DNA of 64,000 nt from Mortierella alpina (taxonomy: Eukaryota; Mortierellomycota; Mortierellomycetes; Mortierellales; Mortierellaceae). Position numbers and translations under genes: made by a program. How positions within the stretch are numbered: position 1 is the first letter of the stretch; each line of letters opens with the position of its first letter. Location of the stretch: contig JANATF010000003.1 in assembly GCA_029449245.1 (NCBI GenBank), positions 434,001 to 498,000 of the forward strand, written 5' to 3'. Under the pieces are notes generated by a model. That model worked only from the letters and a program-made list of their open reading frames with translations, did not search any database and was not told the origin of the DNA. This document shows positions 36,827 through 47,726 of this stretch, in pieces.

Positions 36827-38050
36827 CTATGATGCTATGGTGGAGAGGGCTACAGTCCACTCATCTGCCACCTTCTTGAGGTCTGCCTTCTTCTTGGTCG
36901 CCCCTCCTGCCGCACTGGGTTTCTTCTGCTTCTCCTTCGCTTCCAATGCAGCGATGGCTTCGTCCATAAATGCAGTTGTCCACTCGGAAATCGCTGCAAT
37001 CAACGCTTCCTTTTTTCCTTGCGCCAGCTTGGAGCTCCCAAACCCAAGTCCATGATCTGCATCTGTAACTTGAATGGTCTCACGTGGGGAAGACTTCATG
37101 CCCTTGAACACCTTTTCAAACAACGGCGGTTGGCACATGGTGTCCTTGAGTCCCGAGACAAACAGTGTCGAAACTGATGCGGGGATGTCGAGCAGGATCT
37201 GGTCACGTAGTGCTTTCGTGTTATCGGGTGTGTGGAGAGGGTATGAAAAAAGTACAAGTCCCGGGACAAAGGAGGCCGGCAAGGAGTCGGAGGACGACAA
37301 GGGTTCCGTATCAGGATTAGAAGCTGCAGGTTTCTTGGCTTTGCCTTTTGCAGCGGCCGCCTTCTTTACAGACACTTCTTTTGTCGTGCTGACCCCTGCA
37401 AGTTGTGCTGCCACAGTTCCCGCGACTGAAGGACAGGAGGAAGGAGAATTTTAAAGTTAGAGCTATTGGTGGCAAATCGACACAATAAACCTGACTGACA
37501 CTCTGCGAGGGTGGGGGAGGAAAGCACTCACCTCTCGTCCCCATGCTATGGCCGCCCAGAAAGCACCCCTTGAGAGGATGAACACCAGTCGAGGGGTGGA
37601 AGAGGTGTTCCAGCACTCGTGTGCAGACCGACACCCGGAATCCTAGAGGGGGGACGTAAAGGTCATGGTGAGTGAACTACTTCCGCATTGAAGCAAGCAA
37701 GCAAGCAGACAAAGGCTACATTGGCATGAGCGACTCGTTACCCAAGTTTGGAACTTTGGCGCGGTATCGTGCACAAAAGTGTCCCTGTCGCGCAACCTCG
37801 TTCGCAACAGCGGTCAGAAGCGCCGTCTTCTCATCGCCGCCTGCAGTACAAGGAAAAACTCTATTAGTGTATGCTGCGCTTATATATTGCGTAATGGGTC
37901 TGCAGGTCAAGGGCGAATACCTGCGCCTGGCCCGAGTAGGAGACCATAGCCCGAGGGCTCAACGCCTTCGGGCGGCGTAGTGAGGGTGACAGTGATGGCT
38001 GCTTTGCCGGGCCATGCGATGGAGATTTCCTTTTGCGTCGGTTCCGACAT
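36827..38050 (-). CDS. Alpha/beta hydrolase, TEX30/KANSL3-like
   Basis: Exons 38050-37921, 37840-37742, 37642-37532 and 37425-36827 give 312 aa. The fold markers are in order: LLLGPGAGGDEKT near residue 38 (oxyanion side), FLGGHSMGTR near 109, which is the nucleophile elbow (G-x-S-M-G), then LFSYPLHTP near 165, LFVSGLKDTMC near 200 (acid region) and DADHGLGF near 232 (histidine). This arrangement matches the small hydrolase group of bacterial YcjY-type proteins, TEX30 and KANSL3. An Ala/Lys-rich insert (KKAAAAKGKAKKPAASNPD) follows the elbow, and the C-terminus is Lys-rich. Substrate unknown. Confidence 0.85.
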
Positions 38051-38079
38051 TGAACTGTAGAGGTGAATGAGGAGCAACG

Positions 38080-38111
<32 letters not shown>

Positions 38112-38205
38112 GAGTCCGAAAAATAAGCTTATATAATTTCGACCTTCAGGACGCGCCACTCGAGAGTGTCACCTTTCTTCACTCCTTTCATTCAACACCA
38201 CTAAC
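38051..38205. promoter_or_regulatory. 155-bp bidirectional promoter with A28 tract
   Basis: The start codons of the hydrolase (-) and the aminotransferase-like gene (+) are only 155 bp apart. In between lies a run of 28 A (38080-38107), a likely nucleosome-depleting poly(dA:dT) tract, and a TATA-like TTATATAAT near 38129-38137 on the + side. Confidence 0.65.
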
Positions 38206-39468
38206 ATGCTCCCGCGCAATGTCCTTGCAATTCGCAAGGTTCTCGGTGCCTCCACCGAGATACTCACTTCTACGACGCCAAAGTCCTCTCAGGCCATGCT
38301 GCTGGACTACCCGCCTGGCTCATATACGGGCATGCGGACCGTCAATAGGGTCGGCATCGTGGACTTTTCAGCGCACACAGCCCGCCTGGCCAACTCGCTC
38401 AGACAGATCCAGTTCCTTGACGCGACAGTACAAGAAGATCGAGCGGTCACTGCAGGACTAGCCTCTCTGAGGCAAGACGACTATATGAAGAAGGAGACTA
38501 CAAATTTAGTACGCACTGGCCTTCGCCATTACAACAAGCTGTTGCGAGAGGATCCTCCAGGGCACACAGGCACCGCTGCTGCAGAGGAGGAGATCAAGGT
38601 CACAGTCCTATGCACCTGGGATCCCGAGGTAGGCGCGGTCAATTATAGCATGCTCATTCTCACAATATCCTCATCATATATCTAATGAAAGATACTCTCG
38701 ATCAACCTAGGACAAACAGCCGATTCTTGCTGCTCATTTCGAACCACTCAAAGTCCCAACTACGCCTCGCTGCACAGTCGAGATTCATGGATCCCCACGG
38801 CAGCAAGCGACTGCCAAGAATTCACAATGGGTTAGGTATATCCCCACCTCTGAGCTGCATGAGCGCGAACCTCTGTCCTTCGCCCTACTGATTATGTTTC
38901 CTGTTTCCGCTACGTGTCTGTTCCTGATCGACTCCATAGAGATCGAATCTCCATTCTCGCCTCCATGTCAAAGGACTCGAACGAGGCTCTTTTACTGGAT
39001 GACACCACACAGGATATCTACGAAGGTCTGTCCTCAAACTTCTTTGTCCTTCATCGCAAGCGCCAGTCGATCATAACCGCTCCGCTGGGCAGTGTTCTGG
39101 AGGGTACGATCATGAGGTCTGTGATAAGCGTTTGCAAAGACAAATCCATCCCTGTCGAGTACTCATTTCCCAATCTTGAGCACATCGACGAGTGGGAGGG
39201 CGCCTTTCTTACCAGTGAGTTCAAAAACTGCTTCCTTTTGAGGTGTATATGCGCGTCTTTATAGCTGGCTGAGAGTGCTCATTATCGTACTCTCTCTCCG
39301 TGTAACGCAGGTATGTCGAGACTTGTCCTTCCAATCGAAAAGCTGATTCTGCCGGGTGGTCGCATCAAGCAGTTCGAATCGAGTTCCACGATCGAATTCA
39401 TTCGCGACAGAGTCCAGAAGGAGTGCCATAACCGTATCGAGAACCTGTTGAATGAGAGTGATCTTTAA
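38206..39468 (+). CDS. Class-IV aminotransferase-like protein (fold-type IV PLP)
   Basis: Exons 38206-38628, 38711-38835, 38940-39214 and 39311-39468 give 326 aa. The C-terminal half is typical of the fold-type IV group (branched-chain / D-amino-acid aminotransferase and aminodeoxychorismate lyase relatives): KNSQWVRDRISILASM near residue 178, then EALLLDDTTQDIYEGLSSNF and TAPLGSVLEGTIMRSV (cofactor phosphate-binding region), then AFLTSMSRLVLPI. In this family the PLP lysine normally lies ahead of the E-L/A-L segment; here K is replaced by context VRDR at the usual position (R-x-R), so the catalytic lysine is not obvious. It resembles uncharacterised plant and fungal D-amino-acid aminotransferase-like proteins. 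Catalytic role uncertain. Confidence 0.85.
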
Positions 39469-39536
39469 AATATAATCCCAAGATATCCCAAGTGCGTACA
39501 CTTCCTGGTCCTGCTGACATGGCCATCGTCCTTCTT

Positions 39537-40316
39537 TTATTTCGGGATGCGCTTCAGCCGTGCTTCTGTGGAGGTCAAGTCAAATGAAACGAATGGCCTT
39601 GTTAGAATCGATCGCAGTATACTTTCACGACATAGCATTGAGAGATAAACTTGGCTGTTGAACTGCCTCTTTTACCCAATGACTTTGTGTACTCGTCCAG
39701 CTCCGCGGCGATACTGCTGATCGTCTCTGCTTGCTGGCTGATCTCCTCGATCCTTGCTAGATACGGCTCAAAATCCGAGTCTAGATGTCAATGTAGTCCA
39801 TTACATGGTGAGTAGTCCGTTCATGTGGGTCGGTTCCACCAAAAGTTCATGGAACATTGACTTCTGTCGATTCATACAAGTTGTACGCAGCTTGCCGACT
39901 TCCTGCATTAGTTGTTGAGCCATGCCCGCCAGTTCGCTGTATCGTTCTTTTGTAAGTGTATTCATGTTCTCCAGTAGCTTGTAGTCTTCTCCCGTTGCTA
40001 AGTTAACAACAATGCAAATAAACGTAATGGATGTGAGTGGTCTGTTCAGGTTTCCGCGCGACGCCCTTCTTCTAGGCAGCGGGGGAACAAGCATGCAGGC
40101 TGATCCTTTGTTACCTAGCATTTCACTCTTGACGTATTCTGCCACCTTGCGGAACATCTCTTGGCTCGTCCTCGTTACATGCTCTTGACTCAAGTGCCGT
40201 GCTGCATCTGCTGCCGAGAATGCTTGCGTGCTTTGTAGTGAGGCAGAAGAATGGAGTGACTGTGCCCTGGAAGAGGAGGGTGAAGGCGAACTCGTGTGCT
40301 GTGGAGAATGTGACAT
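39537..40316 (-). CDS. BLOC1S2: BLOC-1 subunit 2 homologue
   Basis: Exons 40316-40115, 39997-39878, 39780-39676 and 39565-39537 give 151 aa. After a Ser-rich start comes a continuous helical region: EMFRKVAEYVKSEML, then ATGEDYKLLENMN, YSELAGMAQQLMQEVGKL, then DFEPYLARIEEI and an ending KSLEARLKRIPK. This is the pattern of BLOC1S2, which carries the same DY-x-LLE-x-(L/M)N and Y-x-x-M-A motifs. BLOC-1 is a coiled-coil complex in endosome and lysosome-related organelle trafficking. The last exon is only 29 nt. The gene converges on the aminotransferase-like gene, with 68 bp between stops. Confidence 0.88.
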
Positions 40317-40582
40317 GGAGAGTGGTATAATTATATAGTCGATGCTGAGGTCGTGTTGATGTGAGTGAGGGGAAAACGACAGTGAAGCTTCCGCGCTTTT
40401 CTAATGCTCAACACGTGCAGTCCAACAAGCGCGAAAAGCGCGAACTTTGATTTGGCTGCACTGACCAGCAGACGCACTGGTTACGGACGCGTTGATGAGT
40501 GGGTTTATTAAAAGGTATATGCAAAAAGAGAGAGGAGAGAGTGGATGAATGGTATAGAGTCTCTAATAGGTGAGATGCTCTT

Positions 40583-42977
40583 TTAAACACGATCCAATGC
40601 CTTGTCGGCCGCCTTCTGGCGCCAAGTCTTGGCTTTGACCACCATCAGGACCAATCCAGATGCGCCGACCAGAGTCATCATTGCCCAGAACGTGTACAGC
40701 CAGCCATCACCCATGGAGCCCTGCATGGGAAAAGCAAGAAGCCCAGAAATGGCGCCTGTAACACCACGCGCAAAACTGTTGCAGGCGACAGCAGAAGTCG
40801 ACATGTTGTTATCCGAGTTGGCATCCACAAGAGCCGTCGTGGTGCTTGAAAACACCATCATCATGCCAAAGCCAGTGAAGAAGATCCCGACCAGAGCATA
40901 AGCTATCGGTAAATGTCTTTCGACAGACCAGCCAAACAGCATCAAGCCAAGGGGTAGGAAAAAGACACCGAACCAGACACTAGATACAGATCAAGAGGGT
41001 TAGATATCAATGCAGTGATTTCATTTCCTTCTCTGCTTCATAGAAATAACACGCCTCGCTTTTCTTACCTGCGAAGTCGAACCTCGGGTGGTGCACGCAC
41101 AGAGACATCAACAACAACAACTTCATCCTCTTCGCTGAGTGCGGTGACCGCGCTGCCGCTAAAAGCAGCCTCGCGATCCTTTTGATCTCTGCGACGCTTA
41201 AGTTCCTGCTTGATGAGCCACTGTCGCATCACGTAGTCCGAGTACCGCCCCCCAAGAACAGATCCGACAACAGAACCAAAGCCTCCAGCGCAGAAACATA
41301 ATCCAATGGTGGATTCACTGAGATGGTAGATATCGTGGAATGAAATCGGCAGAGTGTTGTTCAGGCAATACTGTGCACCGAGAGCCGCCGCGTTGAAACC
41401 AATAAGGAGGGCATTGGTCGGCTTGAGGAGGCAGACCAGAGGGCGAAAAGGGTTGAAGGGCTTGCGTTTGGGAGCCTCGGAAGGCCCAGGGGCGTTCTTG
41501 AGTTCCTGCTCCTTTGTCGCTTGGTGCTGCTTCTCGCTTTCAGAGTCAAACGCCACATGGCGTTCTACAGCGGAGTTCTCACTGTCGGTTCCTGACATCT
41601 CGTCCTTGGCGTCAGGAGTGGATGTGCTTCCACCCTCCATCCGCTCCTCCTCTTCCGCTAAAAGATCGGGTGGCACGTAGTTGGGAACGATAAACTCCAT
41701 GGCGCTTTCCCCAGCTGCGCTGCTGCGTCTGCTGAGACGGCTGTGGACAGAGAGGCGGTCTGACGAAGCCGAAGCTGCAGCTGCAACGGGCGACAACGAC
41801 AGGTTCGGTAAGTCTTTGCTGAATGGAGGAGAGTGGAATGAAGCGTTGTTGCCATGTAGAGAGGATTTGCTGGCCACAAGGGTGGGGTCCGAGTGATTTG
41901 CATGCAGTTGTCGACACACAGTCTTTGAGGAATCGTCGTCTTCCGTGGCGGTTACCTCATCAATGTGATGGCGGTATGTTTCTGGGAGGATGAACAGGAC
42001 AAGTAAAAAGGCAACGACTGCGGCTCCTAGGAGCAACCACATAGTTGATCTGAAGTTTAAAGTGAGCGTGGATGGTCAGCACATTTCTAATGCATAACAA
42101 AGTCGCGCTGTGAGATGGTGCGTAGCTCATGAGGCCTACCTCCACCCGGCGCGGTCAGAGAGGACGCCTCCAATGATGGGTCCAATCATGGGCGCGACCA
42201 ATGGCCCTAGGTAGAACAGCCCAAACGCAGATCCGCGCTCGCCACTGTGAAAGATGTCGCTGAGAGATCCGCCTCCAACCGAGAGAACCGAACTTGAGCC
42301 AAAGGCTTGTAGAGCGCGCGTGACTAGGAAGAACCAGATGTTGCGAGAGGTGGCAGCCAGAACAGAGCCGAGAATGAAGATGGACATGGACACGAGATAG
42401 ATGGGGCGTCTGCCGTAGTAGTCGCAAAGCGAGGCCCAAAAGACAGGCATGATGCCCATGAAGAGGACGTACGCGGACACTAAAAAAGATGGTGACACAG
42501 CCTAGGGTGAGAATTTGCCGCCTGAAACCGGGATTGCCGGAACAACATGAGGGCGATCTGTGGGGAAAATGAGACAGAAAAGGGTCGCGCGCGGCTCAAG
42601 CTGTCTGACCCTCTGTCTCCTGTATGAGGGGAGGATGATTATGGCCTGCAGGCCAACTTACAGCAGCACGGCTACCGTTGATGCATCTTTGAATCAACAA
42701 AGCAAAAAGATATTACGCCAAAGTGCATGATTATGGGGACAGAAAATGACGTGGGAAGAAACTTACATGTAGCGCTGATCAGCGAGGATGTCGTATTCAG
42801 GTCCTCTTTAACTTGTAAGACGGCAGGCATATAGATGCTGGAGCCCAAAGGGGCCACGAACGCACAGTAGGCGATGGTGAGGACCACGATGTTCTTTTTC
42901 CGGCGGGGCCAGTTCTTAGGATCATCTGTCTGGGGTGTTGTTTGGAAAAGCCCTTTGATATACGAAAGGACCGCCAT
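40583..42977 (-). CDS. MFS multidrug-type transporter (DHA1-like)
   Basis: Exons 42977-42767, 42479-42140, 42049-41069 and 40979-40583 give 642 aa. Helix 1 is near VAPLGSSIYMPAVLQVKEDL. The MFS signature after helix 2 reads CDYYGRRPIYLVS, and helix 5 has the antiporter-type GPLVAPMIGPIIGGVLSD. After helix 6 a central cytosolic loop of about 170 residues (Ser/Glu-rich) precedes PFNPFRPLVCLLKP. The second half has six more helices with GGRYSDYVMRQ after helix 8. DHA1 proteins are proton antiporters for drugs and polyamines at the plasma membrane. A second insertion (RRDQKDREAAF...VVVVDVSV) lies in the helix 8/9 loop. The first intron is 287 nt, longer than the rest. Confidence 0.9.
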
Positions 42978-44149
42978 AGCGAGTTTATTGCTACCAAGCT
43001 TGCTGCTGGGGGAATGGAATGTGCAGAGGTCAAGTCTCCAGTTCCACAATGTGGAATGAGTCAAGGAGGCTGGAATGAGTCAATGTGAAAGAGATTGTCT
43101 TTTTAAAGTAGAGGCGTAGTTGACTCTCCCCTCCTCAGCTTGATATGGCAAATTGGAATAGTGGTGCTGGTGGTGGGTTAGGAGCTTTATGGCGTGTATT
43201 AAGGATGCAGGAGTGTGCTTGCATCCAACTGCAGATTAAATGACGATGGGTATGAACGAGAGCGAAGGGGCGGTTGAAGTTGGAAAAGGAGGCCAAGCTT
43301 CGTGTGGTATATAAGAGAGCGAATCTGGGTAAAGTCCGTCGACAGTTTTTCCCATTCGTTCTTACCTCAAATGGGTGAGGTGGTTAGAGGATATCTTATG
43401 GCATCGGGTCGGCGTTGAAAAAAAGGGCAGTTGAAAACACAAGCTGCAGTCGATCACACCTCTAAGCGAGATTGACCTTTCGGCATTTGAACAACCTTAT
43501 TAGACTCACCTCCGTTCGTCGGCCGCATTTGCCACACTGGCAGGGCTGTTAGCTGTTGGTTGAGAACGGTGCGTACAGCATGCGGGTCATCTGTGGATGA
43601 TGAGAATGCTTGCTAGTACCCCTCTGCGCGACTGCGTAGCCATAGCGAGGTGTGGGTGATTCATGGACGGCGAATAGGAGATGAAGGGCGTGTGTTGGGG
43701 ATGAGGAGTCATCGACGGGTGGCCTGTTTGAGACAATTCTGCTCCGCTCTCCGCCTGTTTTATGGTACGAGAACGCTTCTCATAGGACGGCGGCAGAAGG
43801 AACAACCTTAAAAAGCAGGCACAGTAAAGGTCTGGTCAACGGCCCAAAGCGCTTGTTTTGGCGCACACTCCAGAGGAGTCGCCTGCAGCGGATGAATTCT
43901 ATCAGGTATATCCGGGAAGAGAGTCTTTGTTTTTAAACTACAGTTGAGTAAACTAGACTATCTACGTTGCCCCATAGGGCTCTGTTGCTCTAGATCGAAG
44001 GCTTGAAGAATAGTGTTGAACCACTGCCAGCACGCAGGGCCCAGGTCCGCACTGTCCTCCTGACGTTGACCGCATTGTTAACATTAGCCATACTAATTGT
44101 AGGCTATCCGTATCCTGTGCCGCACTCGGAGATCTTTGGTACGTTCCAC

Positions 44150-44745
44150 AAGTACCCTCCGCCGTCGAGTCTGCGCAAAAGGGTAATAGTCAAGCTATTT
44201 TTTGTTACCAACCTATATGGTTTCGGAAAGACGTGCTTATCACCTTTCTGCAATGGGAATGTGTAAGACTTGTCCAACTTCCAAGCTGCCGGCCGACGAA
44301 ACAAGAGCCTAAGCTTTACTTCACACCTTGAACCGGGAAGCCGGGAGAGTGTGCAATAGACCACTTGCGTTATTTATGACAGTTGCTACGTTGATCCGTG
44401 AGGTAGTCTATGCCGTGAGACCTTGGAAGCACTGGTATGCAATCTACACCCTGCCGCCGAGTCTGCGCAAAACGGTAATAGTCAAGCTATTTTCTGTCGC
44501 CAAGATGATTGATAGACATATGTGGTTTCGGAAGACGTTCGTATCATCTTGCTGCAACGAGAATGTGCAAGACTTGTCCAACTTCGAGGCTGCCGGCCAA
44601 CGAAACAAAGGCCTAGACTTTACTTCACACGGTGAAGTCATGAGAGCGCGCAATAGTCCACTTGCGTTATTTATGACAGTTGCAACGTTGATATGTGGGG
44701 TAGTCTATCGCGTGAGCCTTTGGAAGCACAAATACGCAATGCTTC
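44150..44745 (+). repeat. Two-copy tandem duplication, ~295 bp each
   Basis: Unit 1 is about 44150-44446 and unit 2 about 44447-44745. Both contain GAGTCTGCGCAAAA, GGTAATAGTCAAGCTATTTT, TGTGGTTTCGGAA-like and CTTGCGTTATTTATGACAGTTG in the same order, with scattered substitutions and small indels. Unit 2 and the end of unit 1 share an open frame (44328-44750), but the frame is broken in the first half, so a coding role is doubtful. Confidence 0.85.
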
Positions 44746-45597
44746 ACTAGACTATAAGTTATACAGCAGAGCTGAGCTGGTTGGAGCTCACGTAGTCCAG
44801 CAGCCGTACCACTGAGTTGGCCATGATGCATGCCATGAAGAAATGTGGCAACTGAAAGTGTCCTGGAACAAGGATCATAGCGAAGTGAAAATCATAGAAG
44901 TGAACCTCCCTGCAAGCGAAGAAAGTGAACATCACTCACTCAACTCCTTTTATTTGTCCGTCTGCACTAAGCTTTCTCTTGCCCAGAAACGAAAGGAACA
45001 GAAGGAGCTCGGGGACGCATTCATCCACTTCGCAGCTTTGGAACATCCCATGGCTCAAGGCTTGGCGCAGATCCACGTCTAATTTTCTGCGCGTACCTTC
45101 TCTAAGGACTGAAATGAATTTGGCATGAGGCACGACGAGAGGAGCATATGCGCGTCAGAGGGCGCGTAGGCGTTCTTGATTCACCAGGCAGGCCCTGACA
45201 TTGACGGATAATCATATCTGTATTGCAAGGAAGGGTAAACTAGTTGCTTTGATTTTTCTTGTCAAGGCAATGGTGTGCCTGGGACCTTGCTTGACCTATT
45301 CCTTTTGTATTGCCTGTTGTTCTCTGAAAAGTTTCTCAATCGCGATGACCATCATCTGTGATGCAGACGAGAGAATCATTGGGCTCGATGCTAACTATCC
45401 AGGAAAATGAACTTCCTGCTACCCGTAAAAGCAGATGGATGTACACAAACAGCCATAACTGTTTTTCTCGTTTGGGGAGTACGTGCTTGCAGACATGACC
45501 TAAACCGTTACTACCAGTTGTGTTTGAACTTAGAAGCCGGGAGACCTTGAAATATTGGATCACTTCATGTTGCATTCTCTACAGTATGTTGGCTTGA

Positions 45598-46131
45598 CTA
45601 AATGATCCATGGGATGAGATACGTCTGGATGATGAGACTCCAAGATGCACTGGTGAGAGAGTCCGTGGGTCCAAAGAAGTCAGAGATTTCAGAGAGAACT
45701 TGAAGAGAACTACCCTTGAAACGAACCGTCAGCGTGGCGAGCCGCAGAACAATTGTGAATAAAAGTGGGCGATCCTCAACTCTTGAAGCAGAAAGGTTTT
45801 CATTGGTAGTCAGTTCTGCGTGCGCGAGCTCTTGCTTCCTTCGACGGCACCTCCTCTCTCGCTTTTGACCAGGCAGTAGCGCGTCTGGTGCCGGTACGAG
45901 GACCTTATTACAAAACCCAAAACGACTTGTCGACGGAACATGAACCCGACAACTTTCCGGGAGGCATAGGAATGATCTTTGCCAATCAGAAACAAACCTC
46001 GTAATGCCCTCTTTTTTTCGTCTGAAAGAAGAGGATCCTTTGTTCATATAGACTTTCGCTGCGGGCAGGGTAGGATAGAAAACAATGCCTCTGATGGTCC
46101 ATTCCATATTCGATTTGGAACTCAACCACAT
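45598..46131 (-). CDS. Possible 177-aa hypothetical protein
   Basis: An ATG-started frame without introns, product not recognised. It contains a basic segment near residues 88-100 and a hydrophobic C-terminus (SWSLIIQTYLIPWII). No repeat, signal peptide or motif supports it as a gene. It is listed because the length is above what chance usually gives in the surrounding sequence. Confidence 0.25.
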   Translation of the reverse strand: MWLSSKSNMEWTIRGIVFYPTLPAAKVYMNKGSSSFRRKKEGITRFVSDWQRSFLCLPESCRVHVPSTSRFGFCNKVLVPAPDALLPGQKRERRCRRRKQELAHAELTTNENLSASRVEDRPLLFTIVLRLATLTVRFKGSSLQVLSEISDFFGPTDSLTSASWSLIIQTYLIPWII

Positions 46132-46419
46132 TGCCTAGGAAAGAAGAGTTGTCGTTGAGAAAACGTCTGGATCGATTAGCGCCTTCTGCAGTTTCAATGG
46201 GAACCGCCCACTCTACCTGCATTAGAGTGGGAAAGCCGTTGGATGAGAGGTGTCATATATAAACTGCAGCAGATTGTGGTCTATGGGAAGAGGCCTCTTG
46301 TAATTCTCGTTCCCCTAGACTAGAAGACTCTTCCTTACTTCGCGACGGGCACCTGTAAACTCCTCTTCATTTACTCACGCACACGCTGCTACCATCATAT
46401 CAAATACCACTGCCTCAGC

Positions 46420-47562
46420 ATGCCAAATGACGGATCATTGGAGGCACTCCCTCTCAGCCCATGCACGGATGGAAGTCTCGGCTTTGGACCCGAATACTTG
46501 GGTACAGCTCCCTTCAAGGCCCTCGACACTCAAGTTGCTGAAGGTGCGATCGAGAAGACTGCAGCTCTAGGTGAATCCAAGAGAGATGATGAAGCAAAGT
46601 GTGAGGAGCACAATGACAACGTCAACGACGAAGATGAAGAGGAGGAAAAGAAGGATGGTGAGCAGGAAGTTAAGGCTGAAGAGATTGTTGCAACGGCTGC
46701 TGACATCACCTTAGAGGACTCTGTCGTGGAGGAGATCACCGACGAGTGTGAGGTTCAGCAGGATGTCGAGGAGGAAAACAAGGAGAGCACTGAGGTAGAA
46801 GATGAGGCGGAGCAAGCAGCAGAGCAGAAGGAAGTGAGGGTGGATCAAGCAGTACCAGCGATTGAAGACTTTGTTGAAGTTGCAGCAGCGCTTGATGTCT
46901 CCTCGCTCTTTTTGGAGGAGACTCGATCTGAGGAGACTCCATCTGAGAAGCCTGTGGCTCCTACTCGTGCGGCAGTGTTAAAGTCAACTCAAAAGCCTAC
47001 GGAAGAGCCCATGGCTTCTGGCATCCCCAGTCGTCCAGTCCGATCAGGCATGCCGACCCATGGGCAGGCGCGCGGTCTCTCAGCGGCGAGTCTGGCCCTG
47101 AAGAAGAAGCAGGCGGCCGAGAACACGGCAGCGACGCTCAAGGCCATGGCAGTTGAGATTCCCGAAACAGATTCGATCTCGAGCAGGATCAAGATGTTTG
47201 GGGGTGCGAGCCCAAACCGACCATTGGGATCGAGAAAGTGTAACGTGCGGGACATGGTTCGAAAGTTTAAGGATGTAGAGGACAGGAACCAGGACGTGAT
47301 TGCACATGTGGAGAAGGGACACAACACTGCAGAGCCCCGGGGTGTGTGCAGTGCATACTCACTCTCGACGGCATCGCGGCCTTTGCGCTCGACACCACGC
47401 CGGAAGATGAGCCATGAGCTGAATGAGAATGAGGCTCGGCAGGGGCTCAAGTCGGCGGTGACGAGACGCGATGTAGACGAGAGGGTCGGGGTGATCCAGG
47501 AGAGCGTGCAGAGCGTGAGGAACGCCAAGAGTCTCTTTGAGAGCATGGCACGCGTCGAGTAG
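46420..47562 (+). CDS. Acidic hypothetical protein, 380 aa
   Basis: A single exon. Residues about 55-170 are strongly acidic (Asp/Glu runs such as DEDEEEEKKDGEQE), followed by a Pro/Ser/Lys region. The C-terminal 150 residues are basic, with helical parts SISSRIKMFGG, VRDMVRKFKDVEDRN and ESVQSVRNAKSLFESMARVE. I do not recognise a family. The charge layout (acidic first half, basic second half) resembles nuclear or cytoskeleton-linked adaptor proteins, but that is only a resemblance. The ATG at 46420 follows a CT-rich leader and CACTGCCTCAGC, and no earlier in-frame ATG exists. Confidence 0.75.
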   Translation: MPNDGSLEALPLSPCTDGSLGFGPEYLGTAPFKALDTQVAEGAIEKTAALGESKRDDEAKCEEHNDNVNDEDEEEEKKDGEQEVKAEEIVATAADITLEDSVVEEITDECEVQQDVEEENKESTEVEDEAEQAAEQKEVRVDQAVPAIEDFVEVAAALDVSSLFLEETRSEETPSEKPVAPTRAAVLKSTQKPTEEPMASGIPSRPVRSGMPTHGQARGLSAASLALKKKQAAENTAATLKAMAVEIPETDSISSRIKMFGGASPNRPLGSRKCNVRDMVRKFKDVEDRNQDVIAHVEKGHNTAEPRGVCSAYSLSTASRPLRSTPRRKMSHELNENEARQGLKSAVTRRDVDERVGVIQESVQSVRNAKSLFESMARVE

Positions 47563-47726
47563 TCGCAGCCCCATTTCTTCATACAGCATCCATATCCCCT
47601 CCTGACCGCGTACAACTTGTGAGAGCATAGTACAAAATAAATTTCCTCTGGTTCTCGGCTTTCTTTCTTTTTCTTTCTCTTGTCCACATTCTCTCGCTCC
47701 ATCCGTCCTCCCTTGATCCCATCGCC

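Larger units (their letters stand above)
42978..46419. other. Gene-poor 3.4 kb stretch
   Basis: Between the MFS transporter and the acidic protein gene. It holds a ~300-bp tandem duplication (listed separately) and several open frames without family resemblance. One of them, 45598-46131 on the - strand, has an ATG and 177 codons (basic patch near KRERRCRRRKQEL) and could be a small gene or chance. TATA-like and CT-rich sequences near 46255-46400 suit the promoter of the gene starting at 46420. Confidence 0.5.

Noticed and set aside
42600-42700. Possible micro-exon inside the first MFS intron (GTAAGT donor near 42665)
   Set aside because: Its 25-nt length would break the frame of the following exon, and joining exon 1 straight to exon 2 gives the usual MFS spacing.
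42768-43064. Earlier start for the MFS protein at 43064
   Set aside because: The codon there is TTG. The first ATG in frame is 42977 and the added residues look like leader sequence.
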